Shown here in pieces: positions 43,777-54,711 of a stretch of DNA of 64,000 bases. The translations under genes and the position numbers were made by a program. The notes beneath the pieces were generated by a model that saw nothing but the letters and a program-made list of their open reading frames with translations, searched no databases and had not been told where the DNA came from. The DNA is from Rapana venosa. Taxonomy: Eukaryota > Mollusca > Gastropoda > Neogastropoda > Muricidae. The DNA lies in contig CM054145.1 of assembly GCA_028751875.1 (NCBI GenBank), positions 2,150,476-2,214,475 of the forward strand. The letters are read 5' to 3'. The first letter of the stretch is position 1. Every line of letters begins with the position of its first letter.

Positions 43777-44765
43777 GATCACTTCAGTCATTGTGGACAT
43801 CAAGTATTGCTCCAAAAACTACAGCATCAAAGATGAAGTATAACACTCACAGGATCACTTCAGTCATTGTGGACACCCAGTATTGCTCCAAAAACTACAG
43901 CATCAAAGATGAAGTATAACACTCTCAGGATCACTTCAGTCATTGTGGACACCAATGTATTGCTCCAAAAACTACAGCATCAAAGATGAAGTATAACACT
44001 CACAGGATCACTTCAGTCATTGTGGACACCAAGTATTGCTCCAAAAACTACAGCATCAAAGATGAAGTATAACACTCACAGGATCACTTCAGTCATTGTG
44101 GACACCAAGTATTGCTCCAAAAACTACAGCATCAAAGATGAAGTATAACACTCACAGGATCACTTCAGTCATTCTGGACACCAAGTATTGCTCCAAAAAC
44201 TACAGCATCAAAGAGGAAGTATAACACTCACAGGATCACTTCAGTCATTGTGGACACCCAGTATTGCTCCAAAAACTACAGCATCAAAGATGAAGTATAA
44301 CACTCACAGGATCACTTCAGTCATTGTGGACACCAAATATTGCTCCAAAAACTACAGCATCAAAGATGAAGTATAACACTCACAGGATCACTTCAGTCAT
44401 TGTGGACACCAAGTATTGCTCCAAAAACTACAGCATCAAAGATGAAGTATAACACTCACAGGATCACTTCAGTCATTGTGGACACCAAGTATTGCTCCAA
44501 AACCTACAGCATCAAAGATGAAGTATAACACTCACAGGATCACTTCAGTCATTGTGGACACCAAGTATTGCTCCAAAAACTACAGCATCAAAGATGAAGT
44601 ATAACACTCACAGGATCACTTCAGTCATTGTGGACACCAAGTATTGCTCCAAAAACTACAGCATCAAAGATGAAGTATAACACTCACAGGATCACTTCAG
44701 TCATTGTGGACACCAAGTATTGCTCCAAAACCTACAGCATCAAAGATGAAGTATAACACTCACAG
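43777..44765 (+). repeat. Array 2: 76-bp minisatellite, 13 copies (B)
   Basis: Thirteen highly uniform units. Each has a 61-nt part reading 'ITSVIVDTKYCSKNYSIKDE' in one frame, then 'gtataacactcacag', which starts with GT and ends with AG. The unit length is not a multiple of three, so frames rotate and longer ORFs are spurious. The left flank (43630-43776) and right flank (E2) are related to the unit's coding-like part. An exon with its acceptor may therefore have seeded the array. Confidence 0.97.
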
Positions 44766-44956
44766 GATCACTTCAGTCATTGTGGACCCCAAGTACTGCT
44801 CCAAAACCTTTGTATATCTAATGACAATATTTGGGGATAGAATTGCATTCTACATAACTACAGAGAAAAGCCTGACAGTTCGGTTAGGCAGTAAAACACA
44901 ACCTACAGTGAAATATTTACCACATCTTAACGATCAACTGAAACTCACAGAAATTT
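44766..44956 (+). other. Candidate exon E2 at the end of array 2 (B)
   Basis: Shares its first 45 or so bases with the array unit, including the acceptor-like 'cactcacag'. It then diverges into an open segment reading 'FVYLMTIFGDRIAFYITTEK', 'SLTVRLGSKTQPTVKYLPHL' and 'NDQLKLTEI' before TAA at 44954-44956. A donor-like 'TTTAAG|gtgtta' overlaps the stop. The composition looks protein-like and the frame is open for about 63 codons. I recognise no domain and could not chain it to E3 by phase. Confidence 0.3.
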
Positions 44957-45583
44957 AAGGTGTTAGCAATATGACATCACCAAGACTCGAAAGACTGTGA
45001 CAAAATTATTACGACTGAAGATTCTCTGAGGTAAAGACAGGATTCATACAGATTTCTCAGGTATAAAATCTGAGGAGTTTTCAAGGAGCTTTTGAGAAAT
45101 TCATGAGTGTGATTCATGCAGTTGTACATTTCAATCAAATTTTAAATTCCAGATGGTACAATGAATAAGTAATCCACTTTTTAAAAAAAATCAAGCCATT
45201 CTATTTATTTATATCTTATTTTATTCTTTTATTCAAAGGATAATGGAGTAAGCACTTGCATGCTTTTTTACATCCAGTCCCCATGTGTATGCAGTTTTGT
45301 CAGTTTTGTTATCTATGAAGGCCCCTGAAGGTGAAGATTTTTTGTGTTGATATCTGAAAATAACACTGGAAACCCCAATTTCATACACAATAAAGGAGTT
45401 TGTGACAAACAATTGCTGAGAAATTTATTCCCTCTTTATTTCCAAATTAAAGATTTCTGCACAGCATTTCTTTCAGTGTTTAGTTATTTCTTCTTTACCA
45501 CAACAGGACTTCAATTTAAGGATATAGAAACAACACTGATAAATCAAACACTGATTCCCAATGCCAAACTAGTGATGTGTGCA

Positions 45584-45658
45584 TTAGCACCACGTGGCCT
45601 CTTCATCCATCTGCACAAGATCATAAGGGTCCTCTTCTTCTTCTTCTTTGTTAAACAC
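45584..45658 (-). other. Candidate acidic C-terminal exon, minus strand (B)
   Basis: Same sequence as 19069-19143. Confidence 0.15.
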
Positions 45659-46023
45659 TCAGACAGCAACTATTGTTGTCTGTTAAATGAGCCAAAATAC
45701 ATTGCACTGCTGTTATCGCTTGACAAGTCAGGTCTAGCGCATCCGACTTTGGCACAGGAGAAAATTGTCTTCTTTCAAGTCTTTCTGGAAAAAAGCCAAG
45801 ACGGCAGAAAATAGACAAGAAGGAGGTGACAGGAAGAAAAAGAACAAAGAGAGGGCATAACATCCGAGTTACTGTCAAAGCGTTACGCTATGTTTATACT
45901 GAAATCGGTTTGTACATTTCAAGTGGGAAAAAAAAAGGTTAAAAAACATCCCGTAAAAAAAAAATTCCCCATGAAGTTCATGATTATATCTCTGTTTTGT
46001 TTGTTGCTAAATCATCAATCTAG

Positions 46024-46209
46024 GGAAAAACCAGGCAGACTACCACCAGCTTCTCTGAGTGGCAACATCACTGAATCCTGTGGCAGCCTGAGAATCCATG
46101 AAGTCAGCAGGGCAGTACAGCCAAGACTGGAGGAGCACCTGGAGAAGGAAGGAAGGAGGATCCTGTCATTGAGTGCAGCAGCTAACTCAGAACTTGGAGA
46201 TGCCCACAG
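46024..46209 (+). other. Candidate exon E3, 186 nt (B)
   Basis: Bounded by acceptor 'caatctag' ending at 46023 and donor 'CACAG|gtgggg'. Exactly one frame is open, entering with one base to complete a codon: 'GRLPPASLSGNITES', 'VQPRLEEHLEKEGRR' and 'SLSAAANSELGDAH', leaving AG. Both flanking introns would be phase 2, so the exon is symmetric. The mid part (EEHLEKEGRRIL) could be helical. There is no known domain. It is the best host-exon candidate in the window, with outgoing phase matching E4 at 49069. Confidence 0.4.
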
Positions 46210-46443
46210 GTGGGGATTGTTAAACTGTGAAATATGGCTACTACGATGCATGCACATCTCATCTCTTCCTCCGTTCTGGTAAACTACATCATGGAAATAC
46301 ACTTAAACTCTGACTTCCCAAGGTAAGTACTTGATTAGGTTTTCTGTTAATGCCCATGTCATCTATGTTGTCTACCTTTCTCATGACCATTTCTGTATGT
46401 ATCTTGAAAAGATGCAGGGATAAAATACAATTCTGACAAACTC

Positions 46444-46487
<44 letters not shown>

Positions 46488-46488
46488 A
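46444..46488. repeat. (AT)n(GT)n microsatellite (B)
   Basis: Longer than in copy A by a few bases. Confidence 0.85.
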
Positions 46489-46747
46489 ACTCAGTGCTGG
46501 CCATTCCAGGGGATTTTATTTTTGAATCAAATTAAATGCATTTATAACAAAATTTTGTAAAAATGTCAGGTGGCTCTGTGGGGAACATATTTCCAACACT
46601 CACATCATATTTGAGTGTCCAATTGTAAAACCTTCTTTACCCCCATTTTGTGAGCAGTCTGTGGAAACTGCATTTAAAAATCCAAAATTAGCCTTTGCCA
46701 TTGTTAAATGTCTATTGTACAGCCCATTCATTTGTTCTAGTTACTTT

Positions 46748-46850
46748 ATAATAATAATAATAATAAATGGAATTTATATAGCGCTATATCTTGCAAAAGG
46801 AAATCAAAGCACTTGCATTCAACACAGCCATACATACAACCAATAACAAT
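46748..46850 (-). mobile_element. LINE-2-type 3' end fragment (B)
   Basis: Cleaner counterpart of 20228-20335, with (AAT)n on the left and 'tatatagcgctatatcttgc'. Confidence 0.75.
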
Positions 46851-47594
46851 TAACAGAGTTAACAAATTCAAATGTACATACACGCACACACACACACACA
46901 AATTACACACTTTGGCTTTATAGTTGTTTCATGTTAACAATTTGTTGAATTAAAATTTTTACTCATGTTTAAGATTTTTCCCCTTTTAATTGTGCACATA
47001 AAAATACCAACTCACATGTTACCTAACCAGTCTTTTCTCTGTCCATTCCACTCTCTGTTCTAACCTCCACTACATTTTCCACATCCCTCGTCTGATATCA
47101 CTGAGAGTGAATCAGTGAACAGACGTTAAATTGAAGACAACAACAACAACATTCCAGGGGATGGTTACCACAACTAAGCACCGAAAAATGAGAGCTGTAC
47201 ACAGTCAGACACTTGCGGACAGTTTTCTAGTTTTATGTAACTAGCAGCACAAGGAGTATTGGACAAGAGAAAATACTGGGGAGTAGTGTTTAACTCTGTT
47301 TTTTCGAAGGCTGAAAATACTTGTGTGTGGAAGCATCTCCGATATGCTGCCATTGGGCATACCTATGATCCAGACTTGTAACCCCCCCCCCCCCCCTCCC
47401 TCCCCCAAAAGGCCAGTTCTAACAGCCAAAGGCAGGAACAAAACCTGGATTGCTTCAACACTTGCCAAACAAACAGGGTCTTTCTCTCCATCTCTAGCAC
47501 CCACCCATTTCTCAGCCTGTCTGGATGTTGTCCCTGTGAGCACTGCTCGGTAACACTGCAGTGTGGGTGCTAGCTTTCTGACCACATTGCCACT

Positions 47595-48325
47595 GCGATT
47601 CATACAGTCTGGCACAGCCACTCTGATTCATACAGTCTCTGCCACAGCCACTCTGATTCATACAGTCTCTGCCACAGCCACTCTGATTCATAGTCTCTGG
47701 CACAGCCACTCCGAATCATACAGTCTATGGCACAGCTACTCTGATTCATACAGTCTCTGGCACAGCTACTCTGATTCATAGTCTCCGGCACAGCTACTCT
47801 GATTCATACAGTCTCCGGCACAGCTACTCTGATTCATACAGTCTCCGGCACAGCTACTCTGATTCATACAGTCTCTGGCACAGCTACTCTGATTCATACA
47901 GTCTCTGGCACAGCTACTCTGATTCATACAGTCTCTGGCACAGCCATGCTGATTCATACAGTCTCTGGCACAGCCATGCTGATTCATACAGTCTGTGGCA
48001 CAGCCACTCTGATTCATACAGTCTCTGGCACAGCTACTCTGATTCATACAGTCTGGCACAGCTACTCTGATTCATACAGTCTCTGGCACAGCCACTCTGA
48101 TTCATACAGTCTCTGGCACAGCCACTCTGATTCATACAGTCTCTGGCAAAGCACTTGATTCATACAGTCTGGCACAGCCACTCTGATTATAAGTCTCTGG
48201 CACACCCACTTGATTCTTTACAGTCTCTGGCACAGTACACTGATTCATACAGTCTCTGGCACAGCTACATGATTCATCCCAGTCTCTGGCACAGCTAAAA
48301 TGATTCATACAGTCTCTGGCACACA
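47595..48325. repeat. Array 3: 30-bp minisatellite, about 24 copies (B)
   Basis: Uniform from 47595 to about 48140, then degraded to 48325, where copy A is the better sequence. Confidence 0.95.
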
Positions 48326-48599
48326 GTAGGACGGATATACCCACACTTAAGCTCAGCAGTTTATGAACCCTACCAAATCACTGACTTTTTTTTTTCTCAA
48401 TGTCCCTTTAGCCGTTTGTCATGGGGGGGGAATGCAGGAGAAGGAACCAGCGCGCGCGCGCACACACACACACACACACAGCCTCCATGCATGTTACTGC
48501 CAGTGCAGCACATATGTAGGTCTGTCTACACATACATCGATAAATACACATGGATAAAAAACATTTCTTAAAATTTAAAAAACAGATCTTTGTTTTCAG

Positions 48600-48985
48600 T
48601 GGATCGGTGGTCTAGCGGTAGTGCACCTGCCTAGAAAGCGAAAAGTTCAAAGTGTGCGGTGGTTCCATCCCCATTTGGGCCTGGAACTTTTCCCCCATCC
48701 AATAGACCACGAGTGGTGGTCTGGGTGCTAGTCATTTAGATGAAACAATAAACTTAGCGTATGTCTAAGACCCATTGCAACAAGAGAGTTGTCCCTTGCA
48801 AAATTCTGTTGAAAAAAGCAACTCTAGTTGGGAATCAAATACAGTTGCAGACAGGAAAAGAAAAAATAAATGGGTGGCGCTGCTCTTGTGGAGACGTTCT
48901 CTTCCTGGGGAGAGCAGCCTGAATTTGATGCAGAGAGATCTGCCCTGACTTAAAACAGTATAAAATAAAATTAAAATAAAATTTT
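48600..48985 (+). mobile_element. SINE-B copy (B)
   Basis: Counterpart of 22094-22475. Here 'gaccacgagtggtggtctgg' and 'caaaattctg' are closer to the presumed consensus than in copy A. Confidence 0.8.
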
Positions 48986-49068
48986 TCTGTTGGACTATCC
49001 AACAGAGAAGTGGAGTTTTCCTTAGTCTGTAACCACCACCACATGCCTACCTGTGTGTGTGTGTGCAG

Positions 49069-49151
49069 GGATGCTGGCTGTCTGTCCCTCAGCTCCAGTC
49101 CTGAGACAGAGGAACACCTCCCTTCTCCCTGCAGACAGCACACAGCACAAG
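49069..49151 (+). other. Candidate exon E4 (B)
   Basis: Identical to 22560-22642. Fits E3 (46024-46209) by phase. Confidence 0.25.
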
Positions 49152-49735
49152 GTGGACATCAAGACCTGTGGACAAACAGCACACAGCACAAGGAGGACAT
49201 CAGACGTGGCACACAGCACAAGGTGGGACATCAAGACTGGGACACACAGCACACAGCACAAGGAGGACTTTCAAGACTGTGGACACACAGCAAAAGTGGA
49301 CATCAAGACCTGTGGACACACAGCACACAGAGGACATCAAGACCTGTGGAACCACACCGCACAAGGAGGACATCAAGCCCTGTGGACAAACACACCGCAC
49401 AAGGAGGACATCAAGACCTGTGGACACACAGCCACAGCACAAGGTGGACATCAAGACCTGTGGAACACACACACAGCACAAGGAGGACATCAAGCCCTGT
49501 GGACACACACACACAGCACAAGGAGGACATCAAAAACTGTGGGAACACAGCACACAGCAAAAGGAGGACATCAAGCCCTGTGGACAAACCCAGCACACAG
49601 CACAGGAGGACATCAAGACTGTGGACACACAGCACAAGGTGGACATCAAGCCCTGGGACACACAGACAAGGTGGACATAAGCCTGTGGACACCAGCACAA
49701 GGTGGACATCAAGATGTGGACAAACCAGCACACCA
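49138..49735. repeat. Array 4 (B, error-rich)
   Basis: Counterpart of 22629-23250 with indels in most units, so frames break more often than in copy A. Confidence 0.95.
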
Positions 49736-49844
49736 AGGCATGGCATTGTATTGTCCGCCTTTCATTCTGTTGTCCCTGCTTGTTAATGACCATTTACTCT
49801 ACCATACCCCTACTTACTCAGGTATGAGTGAGTGAGTGGTGTGT

Positions 49845-49881
<37 letters not shown>

Positions 49882-50148
49882 GTGTGTGTGTAGTATGCAG
49901 GTTCATACGGGCACAAAAGGCCAAAAATAAAGGGAGGGGCATTTTTTTTAGGGCCCTCACTACATATTTGAAGGCCCCTAGAGGACAACTAATGCTTATG
50001 ACCGCACTTTACCAGGTTTATTGTAGCTTTACAAAACTCTTGTAATTTAAGGATTATAAGCTGCCCAATTTAGGACAAAAGTTGATGCAGTGCTTGCGGG
50101 AGAATCGATGACAAGTATTTGACGACATTACAGTGATGTTTTCCCAGG

Positions 50149-50232
50149 GGAACGGGTTAGTCAGTGGTCAAGCACTTGTTTCCCCCCAATAAGGTTAAGC
50201 AGCATTCACGTGGTACCATGTGGAGGGTGACG
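50149..50232 (+). mobile_element. tRNA-5S chimeric head (B, damaged)
   Basis: Counterpart of 23677-23768. 'ggttaagcagcattc' remains, while box C reads 'tggagggtgacg' after base losses. Confidence 0.6.
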
Positions 50233-50465
50233 TTTATTTATTTATACCACTTTAAGTACGGCAGATTTCTCTGTGCAAAATTTCGGGCTGCTTCTCCTGG
50301 GGAGGCGTTGCACAAGAGCAGCGCCACCCTTTTTTTTTCTTTTTTCCTGTCTGCAACAGTATTTGTTTCCCTATCAGAGTGGCTTTTTTCTAAGAATTTT
50401 GCAGGGAAACTCTCTTGTTCCCGTGGGTTCTTTTACGTGCACTAAATAATTATGTGCAACACACG

Positions 50466-50496
<31 letters not shown>

Positions 50497-50602
50497 TAGC
50501 GCCCAGACCACCACTCATGGTCTAATGGATGGGGAAAAAGTTTCGGGTCCAAACCGGATACGAACCACCACACACTTCCGACCCGGACTTTCGCTTTCTA
50601 GA
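50233..50602 (-). mobile_element. SINE-B copy inserted in the tRNA-5S element (B)
   Basis: Counterpart of 23769-24150. The middle part ('acacgggacctcggtttatc', 'ttttacgtgcactaaataat') is cleaner than in copy A. Confidence 0.8.
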
Positions 50603-50814
50603 CAGGAGTTTGCATGCCTTGGCTTCAGTACAGTCCCCTAGTTCACCCAGCTGTAAATGGGTACCTGCCCTCTTTACGGTCATGGAAAGTAAGGCAGCGA
50701 TGGAGAGGGGAGATAGGTGCCCCCCTCACTATGCTGGACCCTGGAGAAGCTGAGGTCTCTGACATCTTGCTCCATAACGACTGCATAGGTTATGGGAACA
50801 CCTTTACCTTACAG

Positions 50815-51200
50815 CTGATGATGAAGACTGCAGTTCTGAAGATGAAGTTGTCCTGGTGGTGGTGATGAAGATTGAAGTCCTGGTGATGATGAAGACTGAA
50901 GTCCTGGTGATGGTGAAGACTGAAGTCCTGGTGATGATGAAGACTGAAGTCCTGGTGATGATGAAGAATGAAGTCCTGGCGATGATGAAGACTGAAGTCC
51001 TGGCGATGATGAAGACTGAAGTCCTGGCGATGATGAAGACTGAAGTCCTGACGATGATGAAGACTGAAGTCCTGGCGATGATGAAGACTGAAGTCCTGGT
51101 GATGATGAAGACTGAAGTCCTGTGATGATGAAGACTGAAGTCCTGGCGATGGTGAAGATGAAGTCCGGGTTTGATGAGAAGACTGAAGTTGGCAATGAAG
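50815..51200. repeat. Array 5 with E5 start (B)
   Basis: The same acceptor ends at 50814 and the E5 start is identical. Fifteen or so 24-bp units follow. The last four are damaged, with a one-base loss near 51122. Confidence 0.9.
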
Positions 51201-51439
51201 AAGTCCTTGCAGTAATAAAGACCTAAATTTCCCCAGCAGATGTCAAATCTATTACTGATAGATCAATACACAGATTATTAGCACAAACTATATGCCCTTC
51301 TTAAGGCCATGATTTTTTTTTAATGGACAATTAAAACAATTGTATAATTGGAAATTAATTTCAAATTCAATTTTAATGTGTATTTTCTTATGTGGGGCCC
51401 TCGTTGATGCAGGTCTGGAGCCCCATCTTTTTTTTTTGT

Positions 51440-51470
<31 letters not shown>

Positions 51471-51891
51471 TCTTTCCCCCCCCCCTTTTTTTTTTTTTTA
51501 AGTGAGTGCTTCCACCCCTCTCTTCATTGGCCAAGAAACCCCAAAAAGAAACAAACAAAAAAAAACCTCAACCCCTGACTTTTTTTTTTTTTTTTTTTGG
51601 GGGGGGGGGTGTCTTTTTTCCCCTCTTCTTTTTTACATGAACCAACCTTTCTCTCTTATCTTACCTACTGTCTGGAGCAATAACTGCCCCAGTGTGAACT
51701 GCTGCCTGTGTTCTATTGATATTCAGCTGCAGCTGACAATCGCCTGGGTTTATAGTTGCCCTAGTGTGGGCTGTTGCCTGCGTTTCTAAACGTGTGGAGG
51801 AGTGATTTACATCCGTCTGGGTTTAGTGTTTGCTCTAGTGTATGTGTGGTGATGTTAACTTTCCATTCTTTCATCCATTTTCATACTCATT

Positions 51892-52035
51892 AATAATGAT
51901 AATAATAATATAATAATAATAATAATAAATGGAACTTATATAGCACAATATCTTGCAAAGACAAATCAAAGCGCATGCATTCAACCTAATCTTACACGGT
52001 CATACAATCAATGATAAATAATAATAACTTGTCAT
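51892..52035 (-). mobile_element. LINE-2-type 3' end fragment (B)
   Basis: Counterpart of 25447-25590. Confidence 0.75.
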
Positions 52036-52283
52036 GCCCTTTCCCTAGTTCCCTAACGAAGAAAGTTGAATCCTTTACATAGATTACCTAAAACCTTTTT
52101 TTAAAATTTTTTTCCCCATCTCATAAACCTTTATCATCACACCACCATCATCATTAATATCATTTGGGCAAAGAAAATGTGGAACCACGACCACACACAC
52201 ACAAGCACCACCCCCCCCCCCCACCCCCCCCCACACACACACAAACACGCACGCCACTCACACAAATCCAATCGCAATCCCAT

Positions 52284-52415
52284 GCCCCAGGTTGAATCCT
52301 GTTCAAGAGGATTTCCCCTCCGGAGAAGACATCAGTTCAGACTCTGTTTTGTCTCCGGATAAGACTATAACCGGGCCCCATGTGCGCCTCACGCAGAACA
52401 TCTTTTTTTCCCCAC
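52284..52415 (+). mobile_element. SINE-A 5' half (B)
   Basis: Counterpart of 25841-25965, with extra indels. Confidence 0.7.
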
Positions 52416-52599
52416 TTTCATTCACACATTTTTTTTTAAATCACATCATTCACATAGCCAGTTTTATACATGATACATTCTTTTTTTTTCAGTACTCTTT
52501 CTTTTGACGATTAAAGAATGTATAAACATATCTGAGAGAAAAAATAATGTTACAGACTAATTTTTACTAGATTTTACCCTGTTGACATCTTTTTATTTA

Positions 52600-53346
52600 G
52601 TCACAGACAATTAAGTTGACAGTAATACGTAATTTCAGTTGACAGTAATTTTCTCAGCTGTGCTTCTTGTTCAAAAACCACCTGGTATTGTAGATTCGGT
52701 CTTTTTGATCTTACTAATACACATTTTTCCAAGCGAGATAATGTTGTTGATCCAACGATTTGTTTCAGTTAGTTCCTTTGGATTATAGCCAAACAGAATG
52801 TCAGTGACTGACATGAAGGTTTTTACCAGTGACAGACAAGAGATTTGTTGTCAATATACGTCCAAAAACGTTTTACAGATGGACTTCATTAAAGAAATGA
52901 TCAATGAAATCCATTTGGTTTTGGGGCAGTATAACAAAACACAGATCGATATACCCCATTTTATGTAGCAAAATATTAGTTGGATACAGGTTGTGCAGTA
53001 TTTTCCATTGCAGCTCTCTTAGTCTTACTTCATTTGTAGCCAATCTTGGCATAAGCCATACATGTTTGTCAAGCGTAAAGTCAAGTTTTCTGTGCCAGAA
53101 ATCAACTGCATGGGGTGTAAAAAATTCAGTGACATTTTTTTCCCATTAGATGGTGTTTAATTTGCTTTGGTTTGGCATCAAATTTGCCTGCTTCTATAGC
53201 TCTATTCTGTTCCTCTAAAAAGACTATCGTTACCTCGGTAATTGTATCAACCCATGGTCTAGGGATTGCGTTTATGAGTGCCAAGTACTGAAATAGTGTT
53301 ATTGCCTTGTGTCTTTTGAATATCAATAATAGTGAAATTATGGGAG
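52600..53346 (-). mobile_element. LINE-6 3' part (B)
   Basis: Counterpart of 26150-26919. Here 'LLLIFKRHKAITLFQYLALI' leads into 'NAIPRPWVDTITEV'. At 53346 LINE-3 begins in the opposite orientation. The upstream LINE-6 sequence is found again at 55863. Confidence 0.75.
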
Positions 53347-54022
53347 TCCTTTTTACAACTTTGCTAAAGCTTTTGACATTAAAAGCCACTCTCTCATAAA
53401 AAAATTAAAAATGCTACGAATTTCCAACCAAGCATTATCATTTTTAGATTCATTTCTCAGTAATCGTCAAAAAGTTTTTGAAATCAGGCCAGGAGATCAA
53501 CCTTGTTATGTGATATATGGTAACCAGGGATCAATGCTAGACCATTCTTTTCTCTATTTATTAATGACTACCCCTGCTATTCATGGTTTATGTGAATGTT
53601 TGCTGATGAAATCAATTCAATGGGGGCAACAGTGATTTAACCAGCTTGTGAATGATATGCAGGCAGATATCAATAAATTATTGCATGGACAGAATCAATC
53701 ATGTGTCTCTTAATTCAAGCAAACAAAATGTATGTAAAACAACTCGGCGAAAAAGTTTTCCATTCACCCCCAAAATCTATCCAAGGACAAAATTGAAGAA
53801 GTTGTTCAAACAAAGTACTAGGTGCAGTAACTGACAATGATTTATCTTGGTCAGAACACAAAGCCACTTTGGAAAATGAATTCAGTAAGACTACATCAAA
53901 TTAGAAAATCAAACTTTTGTAAATACAATCATGAAAACTATTTTCTGGGACCCTATTCTATTCTTATTAGTTATGTTTCAACCTTATGGGAAAGTGCTAG
54001 TGAAACAACCTAAAGCATATAA
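53347..54022 (+). mobile_element. LINE-3, first segment (B)
   Basis: RT region of a 5'-truncated LINE inserted in LINE-6: 'RISNQALSFLDSFLSNRQK', 'IRPGDQPCYVIYGN'. Frames are heavily broken in this copy. It ends with 'aaagcatataa', the left target duplication of SINE-C. Confidence 0.75.
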
Positions 54023-54309
54023 ATAAAAAAAGTATGTTCTTTCGACAGAAGACCATAGAGCCGGGCTTATCCGGGTTTTTGAAGCGTTTAAACGAAAATA
54101 AAGGTTTTTCATCACCCCTGTGACAGGACGCTAGTCTGTCGCCAGATACTTCCCCAGCAGAGCTGGTACCCACTTGTACACCTGGGTGGAGTGAGGAAAG
54201 TAGGAGTAAAGTGTCTTTCCCAAGGACACAACACTGAGCCGAGCGGGATCGAACCCGCGACCTCTGGATCACGAGTCGACTGCCTAAACCACTCGACCAC
54301 AGTGCCTCC
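54023..54309 (-). mobile_element. SINE-C, complete, with 11-bp target duplication (B)
   Basis: The minus strand starts at 54309 with a tRNA-like head: A box 'tggtcgagtgg' and B box 'ggttcgatccc' at about 54256-54246. The body has 'gtgtccttgggaaagacact' and 'ctcactccacccagg', a block I associate with conserved-core metazoan SINEs. The tail is A/T-rich. Flanks are the direct repeat 'aaagcatataa' at 54012-54022 and 54310-54320. It splits the C-terminal coding part of LINE-3. Confidence 0.9.
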
Positions 54310-54711
54310 AAAGCATATAAGCCGCCTACATAAAACAGCAATCAAACTAATCCGATTGAATCCTAATACATTGACCACCAATAACTACAAAGAACTAGAT
54401 AATGTTCCACTCAAAGACAGTCTGGATTTCATCAAGTGTCTATGTATGTACAAAATATTAAACGGAAAAGCCCCAAAGACAAATTGTGAAAAATGTTGCC
54501 GTTAATAAAAACAAGCCTACTCATAGAATGTCTTTGCCCAGGCCCCATAACAATCTCTAAAAATCAAGCCTTGCTTATTCAGGAAGAACATTGTGGAATA
54601 ATCTACCTATCTCTTTAACATCAGCTCCTTCAAAACAAACGTTCAAGAAACTCTTGAAGAAACATCTGATGGACAAATTGTAAGACCACTTTAATACTCA
54701 AGGTTATCTAC
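54310..54711 (+). mobile_element. LINE-3, second segment
   Basis: Continues the LINE-3 protein after SINE-C: 'SRLHKTAIKLIRLNPN', 'NVPLKDSLDFIKCLCMYKIL', 'NGKAPK', then a further-frame 'RRTLWNNLP'-like end typical of LINE C-termini. It ends in the 3' UTR where LINE-5 begins. Confidence 0.75.

Noticed and set aside
1572..54264. Biological 26-kb tandem duplication as a new mobile or amplified unit
   Set aside because: The junction coincides with a 500-N scaffold gap and the differences look like sequencing error, so an assembly cause is more likely. There are no terminal repeats or target duplications around the unit.
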